From positions 2,926,398 to 2,990,397 of the forward strand of contig OW051469.1 in the NCBI GenBank assembly GCA_932521025.1: 64,000 bases of DNA. Direction: 5' to 3'. This DNA comes from Oscheius onirici (taxonomy: Eukaryota > Nematoda > Chromadorea > Rhabditida > Rhabditidae). Of this stretch, positions 22,341-32,330 are shown piece after piece; within the stretch, counting starts at the first letter, position 1, and each line of letters opens with the position of its first letter. Position numbers and translations under genes: made by a program. Under the pieces are notes generated by a model. The model worked only from the letters and a program-made list of their open reading frames with translations, was not told where the DNA came from and searched no databases.

Positions 22341-24485
22341 TTAGAATTTCTGTTCCTTGACTTCTTGTTCCTTGGTCGGCACGATGCGGACAGATGCGGG
22401 CTGTTTGAGTGAGTGAGCATCGTCAGTAGTCCAGGCACATGGTTCGCCCTTGATGAAAAAGACGAAGATGAAGTTAGTGATCACCTGGAAATTGTGAGAT
22501 TAGAAAAGTACTGTCTCTCCCTTACCATAACAGCAGCCACCACCAAGAAGACCCATTTCCATTCCTCCTGGGTATTGTTGGGAGTCAGAGCATCGACGAT
22601 GAACGGAATGATGATCATGGTGATATTGATTCCCAAGCTGACATTGCCCGTCACAAAATGACTGTACTGCTTCGAGATGACGGGTCCGGCTTTGAAGAAA
22701 CCGCCAGTAGTGGCTCCCAGAGTTCCGGCAGCTCCTCCAAGAAGAATCATGTTCAAGTTTTTGTGATCAGTTCCCATGAAACTGAGCACGACGAGGAAGA
22801 TGGCACTGCCGATGAAGGCGATAGAGTTAAAGATGCGGAACTTGTTCTGCTCCGAGATACACTTGATGCGGTCGGAGGCTGCTCCACAGGCCAGTTTCGA
22901 CAGAAATTGGAGGAGTGGAGGCAGAGCTGCGGAGAAGCCAGTCTTGTGGGCGGGGAAGCCGAGGACTGAAAAGGATATCTTTATCTTGATGTTTTTGGAC
23001 AAAATTTTTAGAACAATAGCCTGTAGAGGCGTTCTTGAGCGTTTCACAAAAATGCAAAAGATATTCATCGCAAGAGGGATCGAACTCGACATGTGAAAAT
23101 TTGTAGTCTGCTCTCTTAACCACTGCGCCAGACGGCAAAGGTCGCCCGCGCCGTCGGTCATCCTTATCCCGGAAGGATTCTCGGCAGAACTAAAAACTCA
23201 CAGCTCTACTTACCCTTAGAAAGATAGATGGGAGAAAAGAGGAACATCATGTTGACGCAGGTAAAATTTCCCAGAGAAGCGATCCAGATGGCCCAGATGG
23301 CTGGAGTCTTCAGGATAGCTCCGTAGGGAACAGCTTGAAGTGCCTTCTTACTGAAAGAACCGACTCAAATCAGAACCCATGTCCTCTTACTCAATAGCGC
23401 TAATTTTTCCGACAGAGATCTTTCTTAGCTCGACATGGCCGACGAAGGGGTGCTTTTGGGGACTGTTGCGGTAGAAGAGACCATATGTGACGAAGAGAAG
23501 AAGGGAGACGGCTCCGTGAGCGTAAAAGATGGACGGCCATTTGAAGGCGTCGCAGAGGGCGCCGGAAGCTGGCATAGTAATGGCTGGAGCCAGTTGGACG
23601 TAGGCGACCAGGGTGGAGACGAAGAAGCCACTCTGGAAATGGGAACTGTTTCTCTGGCTCTCTGTCTTTCTCTCTCTCTGTTTCTCTATCCCTCGTCCAC
23701 ACCTGTTTAAAGTACGACCACTTTGCGCAGAAGGCTCCGATGACCGGGAAGTTGGCGGCAAAGGCGATACCTTGGAAAGCACGTGCCACAAGGAGCCATG
23801 GGAATCCGAACTGAAAGACAGACAGGTTTCTGACCGTATGGCACTATCACAACGAACTCTGATGGCTAGAGGAAGGAGAAGTGTCGCGATTGAACTGACT
23901 ATTCCCATTCCGGCAAAGACGGTCCTGATACCGACTCGGTTTACAATGAAGACGACGGGGAAGTTGCCTAGCAGGGCTGCAATGGCAACGGCAGAAGTTG
24001 ACCATGATTGTTGGCCTGAAATTTTTGGTTTGGGACAGAGAGACAGATGGACAGAGAAAATCAGATAGTACTCACTCTTGGTCACAAGTGGCTGATAGGT
24101 ACTGTTCAGACCGGTAGAGTTGTCCTCTCCAGGATCCATACAAACAAAGGCGAAACTCATTGAAAGAATGTTCGACCTGTAAACTCCCTCGTTTTTGCAG
24201 AATTTTTGTCTCTCTGTTGGCCGATTTCCAAGACTGAGAAGAGATCTCTGCTGTGCCCTGTACGTAGTAGATACCCCCTGTGACTGTAATGTGATTGCGC
24301 GACTTTGTCCGTGACATAAGTCGTTGTAATAACATTGTCTTATCAATACTCCATAGAAGGACTCACCAGATGCTTGTGAGACACAAGAGGACGAGAACCA
24401 TCATCACGAAGCGGGTTCTTGTGCCAAAGATTGCAATGTAGCGCGCTTCAGCCGTAGCCTGGTTGGGGAACATGGTGTCGGCCAT
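22341..24485 (-). CDS. SLC17-family (MFS) anion/phosphate/glutamate-type transporter
   Basis: Eight exons on the minus strand: 24367-24485, 24076-24176, 23858-24015, 23703-23810, 23391-23632, 23214-23350, 22526-22965 and 22341-22484. They total 1449 nt, or 482 residues, the usual SLC17 length. The protein starts MADTMFPNQATAEARY and has about 12 hydrophobic segments. MFS/SLC17 features include the N-glycosylation-rich first loop (NSTGLNSTY), the RAFQGIAFAANFPVIGAF segment matching the R-x2-G-x2-G motif, and the central loop followed by AIWAIWIASLGNF. It probably carries organic anions or phosphate with Na+ or H+, as sialin, NPT and VGLUT do. The substrate cannot be read from sequence. The last intron but one contains a tRNA-derived SINE. 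An AGAGAGAC tract in the intron before 23391 is typical of this locus. Confidence 0.93.
23060..23150 (-). repeat. tRNA-derived SINE in an SLC17 intron
   Basis: The minus strand reads CCGTCTGGCGCAGTGGTTAA, then GAGAGCAGACT, and a B box GAGTTCGATCCC. This gives good A and B boxes in a tRNA-like order inside the intron 22966-23213. It is antisense to the window and sense with the SLC17 transcript. The flanking GCGTTTCACAAAAA word also occurs next to the copy at 19190, supporting a shared 3' body. Confidence 0.55.
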
Positions 24486-24689
24486 GCCTTCTGAAGAAAA
24501 AAGTATGATTTGGGGTGAGAGAGAGTATGGTAAATCTTCTCAGAATAAAGAGAGAGACAGAAAGTGACTGGAACACAGTACAGGACGGGGGATTTGTCTG
24601 GATCAGCAACTCCATTGGGATTTGACAGAGACAGAGAGACAGTGAGTCGGTTGAATTGACCAATCCTTTGGGTATAAAGAGAGAGTCTG

Positions 24690-25155
24690 GATGACTTAAC
24701 AGTCGAGATATCCAGCTTGATTGACAACCGGATATCCGGTTTGCATTGACTGAGAAACAGGATGACTGAATCACAGACACAGTATAAGACAAGGAAATCT
24801 CAGTACCTTTCAAATGAACAGAGTTTTAGATCAGTCTGGATCTCCAGTTAAATACTGTATGAGTCGAACAGTAGTAGCTATGGAGATCTTCTCCAGACAG
24901 AGAGGCATACAGTCGGGAAAGATAACAGAACAAGAAGGATCAGTCTGGATATCTGATCAGATACTGTATGAGTACAGAATCTGTCTGGGACAGACTGTCT
25001 AAAGAGAGATCGGAACAGTAGATCAGTCTGGATCTCCAGATGCATACGGTATGTGACGTAACAATATCTTATCCAGACAGAGAACCGAAAGAGAGAGAAC
25101 GAAGAACAGGGGGATATCAGTCTGGATTGCCCAATTTGACCAACACAGTATATGA
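24690..25155. repeat. Degenerate tandem repeat (ATCAGTCTGGAT...ATACTGTATGAG units)
   Basis: The word ATCAGTCTGGAT recurs at about 24830, 24939, 25022 and 25116. It is usually followed after 10-15 bases by ATACTGTATGAG or a variant (about 24853, 24960, 25043). The spacing of about 83-109 bases suggests a decayed minisatellite just upstream of the SLC17 start. It includes many short dyads such as CCGGATATCCGG at 24728-24739. Confidence 0.65.
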
Positions 25156-26161
25156 CGCTTATTATGATGCCCTGACGAACCTGTTAGTCGAGATCACGAA
25201 AATACAAACAGCATCACAGAAACTTACGGAAAGCCATGGTGTCTGTCGGGTAGAGGTAGGTTGGTGGACTGTGGGGAGAGACACTAAGAGCGAGTGGTCT
25301 TCTCTCTCTTTCGGAAACACAGCACTAGGCCATATGATACAGGGGGGCCTGCCTATCATTCCCCCGCAGTCGACTGTCGTCGTCAAAGGTCACATCGGTT
25401 TATTTTAAGTGATGGATCAAAATAATTGCCAGTTGAGACAAGTTTACCTTCAGGCGGAAACTGTCAGGAGGGTGAGAGTTCTAAGGTTCACTACCGTGTT
25501 TACTCAGTGTTACTCTCTACTGTAATCTGATTAGGGAGCCGGACGGAGACGCAACTCTTTGGTAGGTTAAGCTGCCATGATCAGAGTACCGTGACCAGAG
25601 AACAGAGCGTCAGTCAGTCAAAACTTTGCACCGTATCAGAAAGAATGAGGGGCAGAGAGATAGAGACAGGGAGTCTGAGGTACTGAGAGACAGATTCTAG
25701 GCATGGAAAGAAGCAAAACAGATTCTCAGAAAGAGGCAAACAGCCTGTGAGACCGTCTACCAAATACGAGAGACTGCAAATAAGAAAGCTGTTTTGGATT
25801 GCTAGGTGACAAAATATCGGTATGCTGTTTTGATTCTCGAACTTTCGAAGAAAGAAAAACCATAAAGTGTACTCGGAGACAAACTTAATTGTGAACTTCA
25901 CATGCTCTAGCAACAGTTAAAAACATGTGGAAAGAGACATTGTTCTACCAAGGAGCTACTGTATTAATTACTAAGTCTTCGAGATCATTCTTTTATACAG
26001 AACCAATCGGCTTATGCTCGGGGGTCAATAGTCGCGCGCGCTAAGATTAGCACGTTGGACGAGGCATGTTCTACCAAAGTTAAAAGTAGAAAAGTACACA
26101 AGAGCGGTCCTGGAGAGAGAGGAAACATCTCCTCAAATTTGCTTGAGAGCTCGAAACAAGG
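25156..26161. other. Non-coding region before the assembly gap
   Basis: I see no coherent exons. The stretch contains AGAGAGAC runs and a CGCGCGC patch near 26033-26041, and it ends at the run of undetermined bases. Confidence 0.4.
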
Positions 26162-26361
26162 NNNNNNNNNNNNNNNNNNNNNNNNNNNNNNNNNNNNNNN
26201 NNNNNNNNNNNNNNNNNNNNNNNNNNNNNNNNNNNNNNNNNNNNNNNNNNNNNNNNNNNNNNNNNNNNNNNNNNNNNNNNNNNNNNNNNNNNNNNNNNNN
26301 NNNNNNNNNNNNNNNNNNNNNNNNNNNNNNNNNNNNNNNNNNNNNNNNNNNNNNNNNNNNN
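26162..26361. other. Assembly gap (200 N)
   Basis: Exactly 200 undetermined bases. The round length suggests a placeholder rather than a measured gap, so the order and distance of sequence on the two sides is uncertain. Confidence 0.99.
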
Positions 26362-28022
26362 ATGTTTCTCGAAGATTCTCTCTACCAGAGACAACAGCCC
26401 AAATTTCAGAGCACTATTTACCTATGGGGTCAGGCTTGTTTCTCTATTTCTTCCCTGTACCAGTTGACTCTGATCTCGGCAACTGATCGGCAAACAATCT
26501 CTGGTACAGTAATCCCTCTGTTTAGTTAACTTTGATCAAGGAGGAACTGGCGACGGAGAAGGATTACAAAGACAAATGGACTCTCAGGAAAACTGAATGA
26601 ATCGGACTCTTTTTAATTTATCCCCAAGGAACCGTTTATTGAAAAGTCATCACTGTCTCTCTATAGAAACCAATAAAGGACGAGAAATCGGAAGAAATAT
26701 GAAAACTGTTCTCAGAAAGAGAGCGATTCTATTGCGGCCCAAAAAGGACAATAGGACCCGAAAAATTCGCGAACAAAAAGAGTACGAAAAAAAAGGAGAT
26801 TAAACAATACGGAAATGATTGGGTGCAGGGAGAGACACTGCGTGGATCCCACCATGGCTCAATTGGATAAAATGAGGACAGTCACGTGCCACTTTTTTGA
26901 GGTTGCAGGTGTCCCCAGTGAACAGAGATCACCATAAAGGGCAGCCGGTGGATTTCCCTATTGTTTACACGTTTTTAGACTTTGGGCAAGGACGCTAATT
27001 CATGATTATGAGGAGTTTTTTTTAAATGAACATCGGAAGAAATAGTCTAATCTTGTATTACTTTATACTTTAAAACCTCAGAGAAACAGGACAAAAACTT
27101 CCTCACAGAAGAAAGCAAACAATTAGAAGGAAGTTTAAAACTACTGCCTAAGAAAGCGTATTGTCCAATTGTCGGAGAAGCGAGGAGTCCCGGTACAACT
27201 TCTCAGTGGGAGCGGGTTACAGTATTTTTTTTGTCGCCGTGAATCTTGAGCAGGTCAGTGTAATTTGTACAATACACTTTTTTGGCAGAAAAGTGTGCCA
27301 AATGAATAAAAATGGACCGCGCAACATTTGTTATTTTCTGAACCTAAAACCTGGACCTATCTTTGGCAAAACTTCTACAGTACAAGGAACGTTAGGCTTC
27401 TGACTGTTCGGTTTATAATATTTGCCTTGCATATATCCAAAGAGGAGAAAAAGTTAGAGTCATCCGATTCTGATCCTTACAATATTAGAAACCATCAAAA
27501 ACCCACCAACAGTCATGATCGTCGCTGAGGGAAGTCTCTGTGTGTTCTGTGTTAAAATGGAAATGGGCCGAGAAGCGATTAACATTTATAAAAGATCGGC
27601 TGTGAACCGGTCAGACAACAATAGTGAACGCTTTTCGAGATTGACTGTGTCTCAATGGAAATCCATCGATTGACCTTTGGTGCTCAGCTACTCTGAAAGA
27701 GGGCGTTGAAGTGGAAAATGGCGAAAACTGTGAGCGTTATCACGAACATGGTCACTCTTTTATATATGCCTTTTTGAGGAATTTGGATGATAAACTTTGA
27801 ACGTTGAGAGATTGAAGGGAAGATGGGAAGATAGTGCTTCCAGACGGGAATGGCATGGGAAGTTCAAAGAGTAATGGTTTCCTGATCCTTCGATTTTCCC
27901 TCTGTCTGTGTTCTTTGAAAGAGAAAACTAACCCTCCAATCCACGAGAACGAGCGGTGATGACGTTTCATGGAAGTGAACCGTGTTTAATTCAATCCGTG
28001 GTAAACGGTCACTGGAGGCTAG
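26362..28022. other. Region after the gap without a supported gene
   Basis: One intron-like segment is visible (27256-27290, GTCAGT...GGCAG, 35 nt) but the flanking frames do not stay open. The region is more AT-rich than the recognised genes and, in my reading, lacks the CTGTCTCT tracts common before the gap. Confidence 0.35.
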
Positions 28023-29864
28023 ACAAATACAGAAAAACGGCTAACAACCACCAACAGTCTTGCTAGAAGGACCGCTTCAGCTGATCTTCCTTGTGTATGT
28101 GGTGAAGACCGGAAGACGGCAATGAAGTGAGCTACAAAGACATTAAAAGACGGTACATTTCAAGAAGAGTCCTTCAAAGTTCCTGAGCGCCTACTTATTT
28201 CTCGTATCGCTCGTCAACGGCTTCGTCCTAGCCTAACAATAAGTACTAAGGCAGACGGAATCTCTTCTTTCGAGAACAATAAGCCAATTTGCAGCTTCAA
28301 TGGCCTCTACATTCTTTGTTGTTTCTGTCGGAAAGTATCGAAAGACCCTTCGATTCAATCACCAGAAGCGGTCCCTGCTGCTACGAGCGATATGAGAAGT
28401 CATCGACGGATTACATCTATATCGATTTTTGCTTTACAAAAAGCGGGCGGAAATCATAGCGTCGCATCATTTTATTTTTGAGTCCTATAGCTGCTGGTGG
28501 CTTCAATCATGGACTGGAAATCTTCTTTCCCAGAGGATTTTATCAGAGACAGCGATGTCCACGTATTAAAGATAAGTAAACTTTTTTAAAGGAGCAAAAG
28601 TCAATTTTAGCTCAGTGACAACGAGTTCAAAGAGAGACATCATAATCTGTTTCAATCATGCAAGAAATTAGCAAGGCTGCAATCCGAATGCTATACACAG
28701 TTCTGGACTCAAGACATGGAGGATCAGTATATTAATGTTCTAAATATGCGAAATAACTTTTCACTTGCACTACCAGAGCCAATATGTCTGACAGGCTTCT
28801 CAAATGGAGATCTTTTGGCCGTCATAACTAAGGTTTTTAGCAAGTGAACATTTCGAAATTGTTTAGATGCATTCGCGTGCCTTTGCCCGTTCGTTTCGTC
28901 TCTCCAAGTTGTGGAATGGACTAAAAATATGACCAGATTTAACACTAGAATCCGAGACGGCGCACTCATTGCCTTTTCGGTTAGTTTCTTTCAACACAAC
29001 TCAAAACATTTTAGCCCGAGGAAAAACTTTATTTTGAAAGAGAAGTGTGCATGTTCTTCCAATGGGTCACTATTCGCGATTCGACGTCCATACTCCCATT
29101 CACTTTCGGGTCGAAAGTAGGAGCCTGGGATTGCAAGTATCCTGTTGACCTATTGAATAGGATGAAATATCCCTTCGCGAATCTAGTCCTCGATCCAGAT
29201 TCAGGCCGACGTCCGAACTGAAAGCCATGGATGGCGAATGCTGCAGCTGTTATATTCGAGGGAGAAACGGATGTCGAAGACTGGATGCTTCTAAAGAAGA
29301 TGGTGAGGATGCATATACTGGTATTATATTTTTATAATGTTCTCAGACCCCTCGAGAAGTTCGGTTTTTGGGAAGGGAGCAACAGAAACCAATTGAACTT
29401 TGGAACTGTGTGAAGTGCATGCATGGTCTATCCAGCAGTGAGCCCCAGACAATTTGCCAGGTTTGCCATCTCTGCCCTGTCACTGTCTATTTTTTCAGCT
29501 ATGGCGTTCCGGCAAGTGGACATACGAAGCAAGCGAGTTTTTTGGTCAAACGCAATCACTCGCATGTGTAATTTCTGCTATAGGAGACTGTCTACATTGG
29601 CGTTCTGAAAATATATACATTGCCTTCGTTCCCAATCCTGAAAACCGTTACTTATTTGTAAGCATAACTGTACGCACGCCTGTGGTAAACTATGCCATAT
29701 TTATAGGCATAGAAAAACTAGCCGATATTTTTCCTTTTCAGGAACAAATTATGCTAAAAACCCCCTTTGACTATTCGTCTTATTCTTCAGATCCCGAGCT
29801 AAAAATCGTCCCCCAATCATACTTTGACCTTCTTTCTGCATATTTCTTTACAATCAGTGTTTAA
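28023..29864 (+). CDS. Unassigned multi-exon protein-coding region with very short introns
   Basis: One reading frame persists for about 1.8 kb, with Cys-rich patches (CSFNGLYILCCFCRK; WNCVKCMHG...ICQ). Secure GT-AG introns are 28980-29014 (35 nt), 29303-29346 (44 nt) and 29461-29498 (38 nt). Other in-frame stops vanish only if further small introns are assumed: 28102-28149, 28461-28490 (30 nt), 28563-28610, a 27-nt GC-AG intron at 28840-28866, and 29186-29224 (39 nt). The frame ends at TAA 29862-29864. The 5' end is unresolved; the frame opens after a TAG at 28020-28022. The Cys pairs hint at zinc binding, but I recognise no family. It may be a real gene with minimal introns or a decaying copy, since the same neighbourhood holds a dead dUTPase. 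Confidence 0.45.
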
Positions 29865-30011
29865 TTCTATTCTACGGTCTGTGACTCTGTTTAAAGGTTT
29901 GTTCATTAAATAGAAAGTATACCTTTCTAGAATAGTGTCAGTTTTGATTCATATTCGGTTTTAGCATACTCGAAAACCATAGTACTACATGTGCTTGTCT
30001 GAAGAAGAAAA

Positions 30012-30278
30012 ATGTCGAATTCAAAGGACTGGTCAACTGTGTCTGTGAGTAGCGTCGACGCAGGCGAATTGAGACGTTTGTGCGAACTTGAATGAAAGTG
30101 GACTATAGAAAAGTTTTCGGAAAGACGTTGGTTAGCTCAGGCCAGGTTGAACTGTTGCCTCACTTATGAATTGCAAAAAGGTGGTATGTACACTTTATTG
30201 GCACAAATATGAACGTGACAACTGCAGTAACATGGGATATTTTACAAGAATATAATGTGAAGAATATACAAACTTAGA
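30012..30278 (+). pseudogene. Short two-exon reading frame with an in-frame stop
   Basis: An ATG at 30012 opens 27 codons (MSNSKDWSTVSVSS at the start), followed by TGA at 30093-30095. The same frame then stays open (IEKFSERRWLAQARLNCC) to a donor at 30181. An intron of 47 nt (30181-30227) joins in phase to a second short exon ending at TAG near 30276. A 33-nt intron could remove the TGA. No family is recognised. It is either a small gene with tiny introns or a remnant. Confidence 0.3.
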
Positions 30279-30296
30279 CGATGGAAGAGTCGAAGC

Positions 30297-30361
30297 CCCC
30301 CCCCCCCCCCCCCCCGAAAGAAGTAGAGAATCTCGAGGACGTTCCTCGTCCTCGAGATTCT
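30297..30361. repeat. C19 homopolymer followed by a perfect 14-15-bp hairpin
   Basis: Nineteen consecutive C (30297-30315) are followed by GAATCTCGAGGACG (30328-30341), a 5-base loop, and CGTCCTCGAGATTC (30347-30360). The stem is perfect and extends by one A-T pair. On the minus strand both lie in the reading frame of the dUTPase-like remnant, where they encode LEDEERPRDSLLLS and then a glycine run. Confidence 0.9.
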
Positions 30362-31110
30362 TACCTTCGACGTAGTTGAAGTGAGCGATCCGTTTTCAAA
30401 TAAACTGGGCAATTCGGTCACCGGCTTTTACCTAAAATTTTGTGAAATTATGCGACAAAATTTAGTGCCTAACCTCGAAATCGTCTTCGCTGGAATTGAT
30501 AAGAAGGACGTTCAGTATGGCACGACAATCGTTGTCGATGAACTCGGCTTCGACTTGGATGAAGTTCTTCGCAGCGAGTCCTTATGTTGAAGCAACTCTT
30601 CCGTAGATGCTGCAAGGCAGCTCGACCTGTAGATCCATTGACACCAAGTTTTTTCCCTTTGCTGGAACAGTGACGTTTTCAGCACTGTAGAGATCCGATG
30701 CGGCTGCGGCCGGCGATCCGTAGGTTGGTGCGCGAGAAGTCTCCGATGTCTAAACGAAGCGTATCGTCAGACGATTATCGTCGACTCTTCTTCGCTTAAC
30801 CGGCGGTCTGTGGAAGGTCTGAAAAAATATGATAAATAAAGTGCATGGGCCAAAAAACTAGCTTTGGTCGACGAATCCTGATGAATGGTCTCAATGTGAC
30901 GAAGAAGGGCGGGAGAAAGTTTTGAATTGCACGGGGAAATACTGGCAAATGTTCTAAAAATAAATAAACATCGATAAAAAACACCATTACCGGGGAAGCG
31001 GCGTAGATGTCGGTTTGAACTTCTTTGTCGTGAGTCTGGACGGCCTTCTACTTGTCCACGGCTTGCTTGGTCATTTACTCGACAGAATCAACGAGGCTCT
31101 TTCTTCCGCT
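30297..31110 (-). pseudogene. Decayed dUTPase (dUTP pyrophosphatase) gene copy
   Basis: The minus strand keeps one dUTPase frame across three exon segments: 30991-31110, 30474-30818 and about 30297-30431. The intron at 30432-30473 is 42 nt with intact GT-AG. Recognisable motifs in order are APTYGSPAAAASDLYSAE (motif 1 region), IYGRVA (motif 2 start), FIDNDCRA (end of motif 3), VKAGDRIAQ (motif 4) and LEDEER (before motif 5). It is broken. In-frame stops occur at five places, two in the N-terminal extension, one before motif 1 (TAG), one inside motif 2 where the invariant Ser should be (TAA), and one in motif 4 at the usual Cys (TGA). The motif 3 catalytic Asp and glycines are replaced. The exon-intron structure shows it is a duplicated, not retroposed, copy. 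Motif 5 is replaced by a poly-G-derived glycine run. Confidence 0.8.
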
Positions 31111-32330
31111 CTGCAAAAAAAATGGAAGAGAAACACTTTTTGATATTTCTATACAGTAATTCATGAAAACATGATGTTTTCTGCCACGATAACGAGAATC
31201 ACAAAATAAAACTTACATTAGACATATGTACTGACGAATTCCAAAACAAAAATGCGAGAATTGAATTTTAGGATTTGAGGAGCAGTGTAGACCGGTAGAA
31301 GCCACTTACCGTATCTTTGCAGTTCTGTGACGAAGTAGGCTGGTCCTGTAGCGATGATGCTTCTTAGCGTGCTTTACGATTTTTCCTCCACAAACTTCGT
31401 ACTTTTCTTTGCACCTTTTTTCTTCTTTTGTTGTTGTTTGTTGTTCTTTTTTTTTCAGTCCAGCAAATTGTGGAAAGTTGCTCTGGAAATGCGGAAGCTT
31501 CTCTGCAAGAAAAACAGTTTATGTATGTTGTTTTTTTTCTTCATTCTCTCTTCGTACTTTTATTTGATCAGATCTTTTTCTGTCTCTGTTAGTAGGAGTA
31601 CAAACAGCGGCCCTCCCTCTCGTTTTGCTGGGCTAAAACAAACAGTACCTCCCGGTTTTCTGAGACCACCCATACCTCTTTTACCCTTTAGCCTATTGCC
31701 ACTTTGGCGCCTTTTTCCTAATCGAGGTCACCCTGCTATCTCGCTGCCTCAGCTGATTGCTCATTCGAGGCAGAAATCGATAATTTCAAGCCTATTTTCA
31801 ATAGATTTCTCCATATTTTCTTGAAAAACAAGCTGTTTCACAGGGAAAACTAAACAAGTCTTCTTGTTTTTCAGCTCTCAATGCGTGTTAAGGAGGCCTT
31901 ATCAGGGCACTGAGCTGCCCCATATAGTCAAAATTTTTACCCTTCCCTCACAGTTTTGTCTGCTTAGATCATTTTAGAAAGAAAAGCAGAGAATTTAAGC
32001 GGTTCACAATCCTTTTTGTTGGTTTATAAGCCCTTTCGCCTTATTTGGCCTTTACACACCGCCGCCCAGTGAGTAATACTTGGGAAATCTGTTGATTTCT
32101 CCCGACCTCCATCAAATTACATCAATTTCTTGTGGGCGGCGAGTTAGTCTCTCTGTGAAAATTTTCCTCCATACAGTTTGTAGTTTCTTTGCTCAAAATT
32201 AGTTGCTTTGCTCATCTTTGCGACAGATTTCTGGATATATTCAACTATTCCTGATGTTCCTCATCAATTCCCCGTTTTCCTTCATATTCAATTTTCAGAG
32301 ACTGATAAAGTCCCAGCAGCCGACAGCCAC
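31111..32330. other. Region upstream of the SLC44 gene
   Basis: T-rich sequence with several splice-like sites but no phase-consistent exons. A strong acceptor (CAATTTTCAG, ending at about 32298) precedes the SLC44 start codon by 32 bases, so a 5' UTR exon probably lies in this stretch. Words such as GGCCTTTACACACCGCCGCCCAGTGAG near 32050 have no assigned role. Confidence 0.4.

Noticed and set aside
24320-25160. CRISPR-like array from the repeated ATCAGTCTGGAT words
   Set aside because: Repeats are degenerate, spacing is irregular, and the genome is eukaryotic.
25040-25408. 122-codon plus frame upstream of SLC17
   Set aside because: Runs through the minisatellite, has no domain, and no matching splice sites were found.
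30297-31110. Alternative genetic code (stop codons read as amino acids) to explain the dUTPase frame
   Set aside because: The securely modelled genes on both sides end normally with TAA, TAG and TGA, and the dUTPase motifs also lost catalytic residues, so pseudogene decay is the simpler explanation. A foreign origin of the segment is kept as an open question in the findings.
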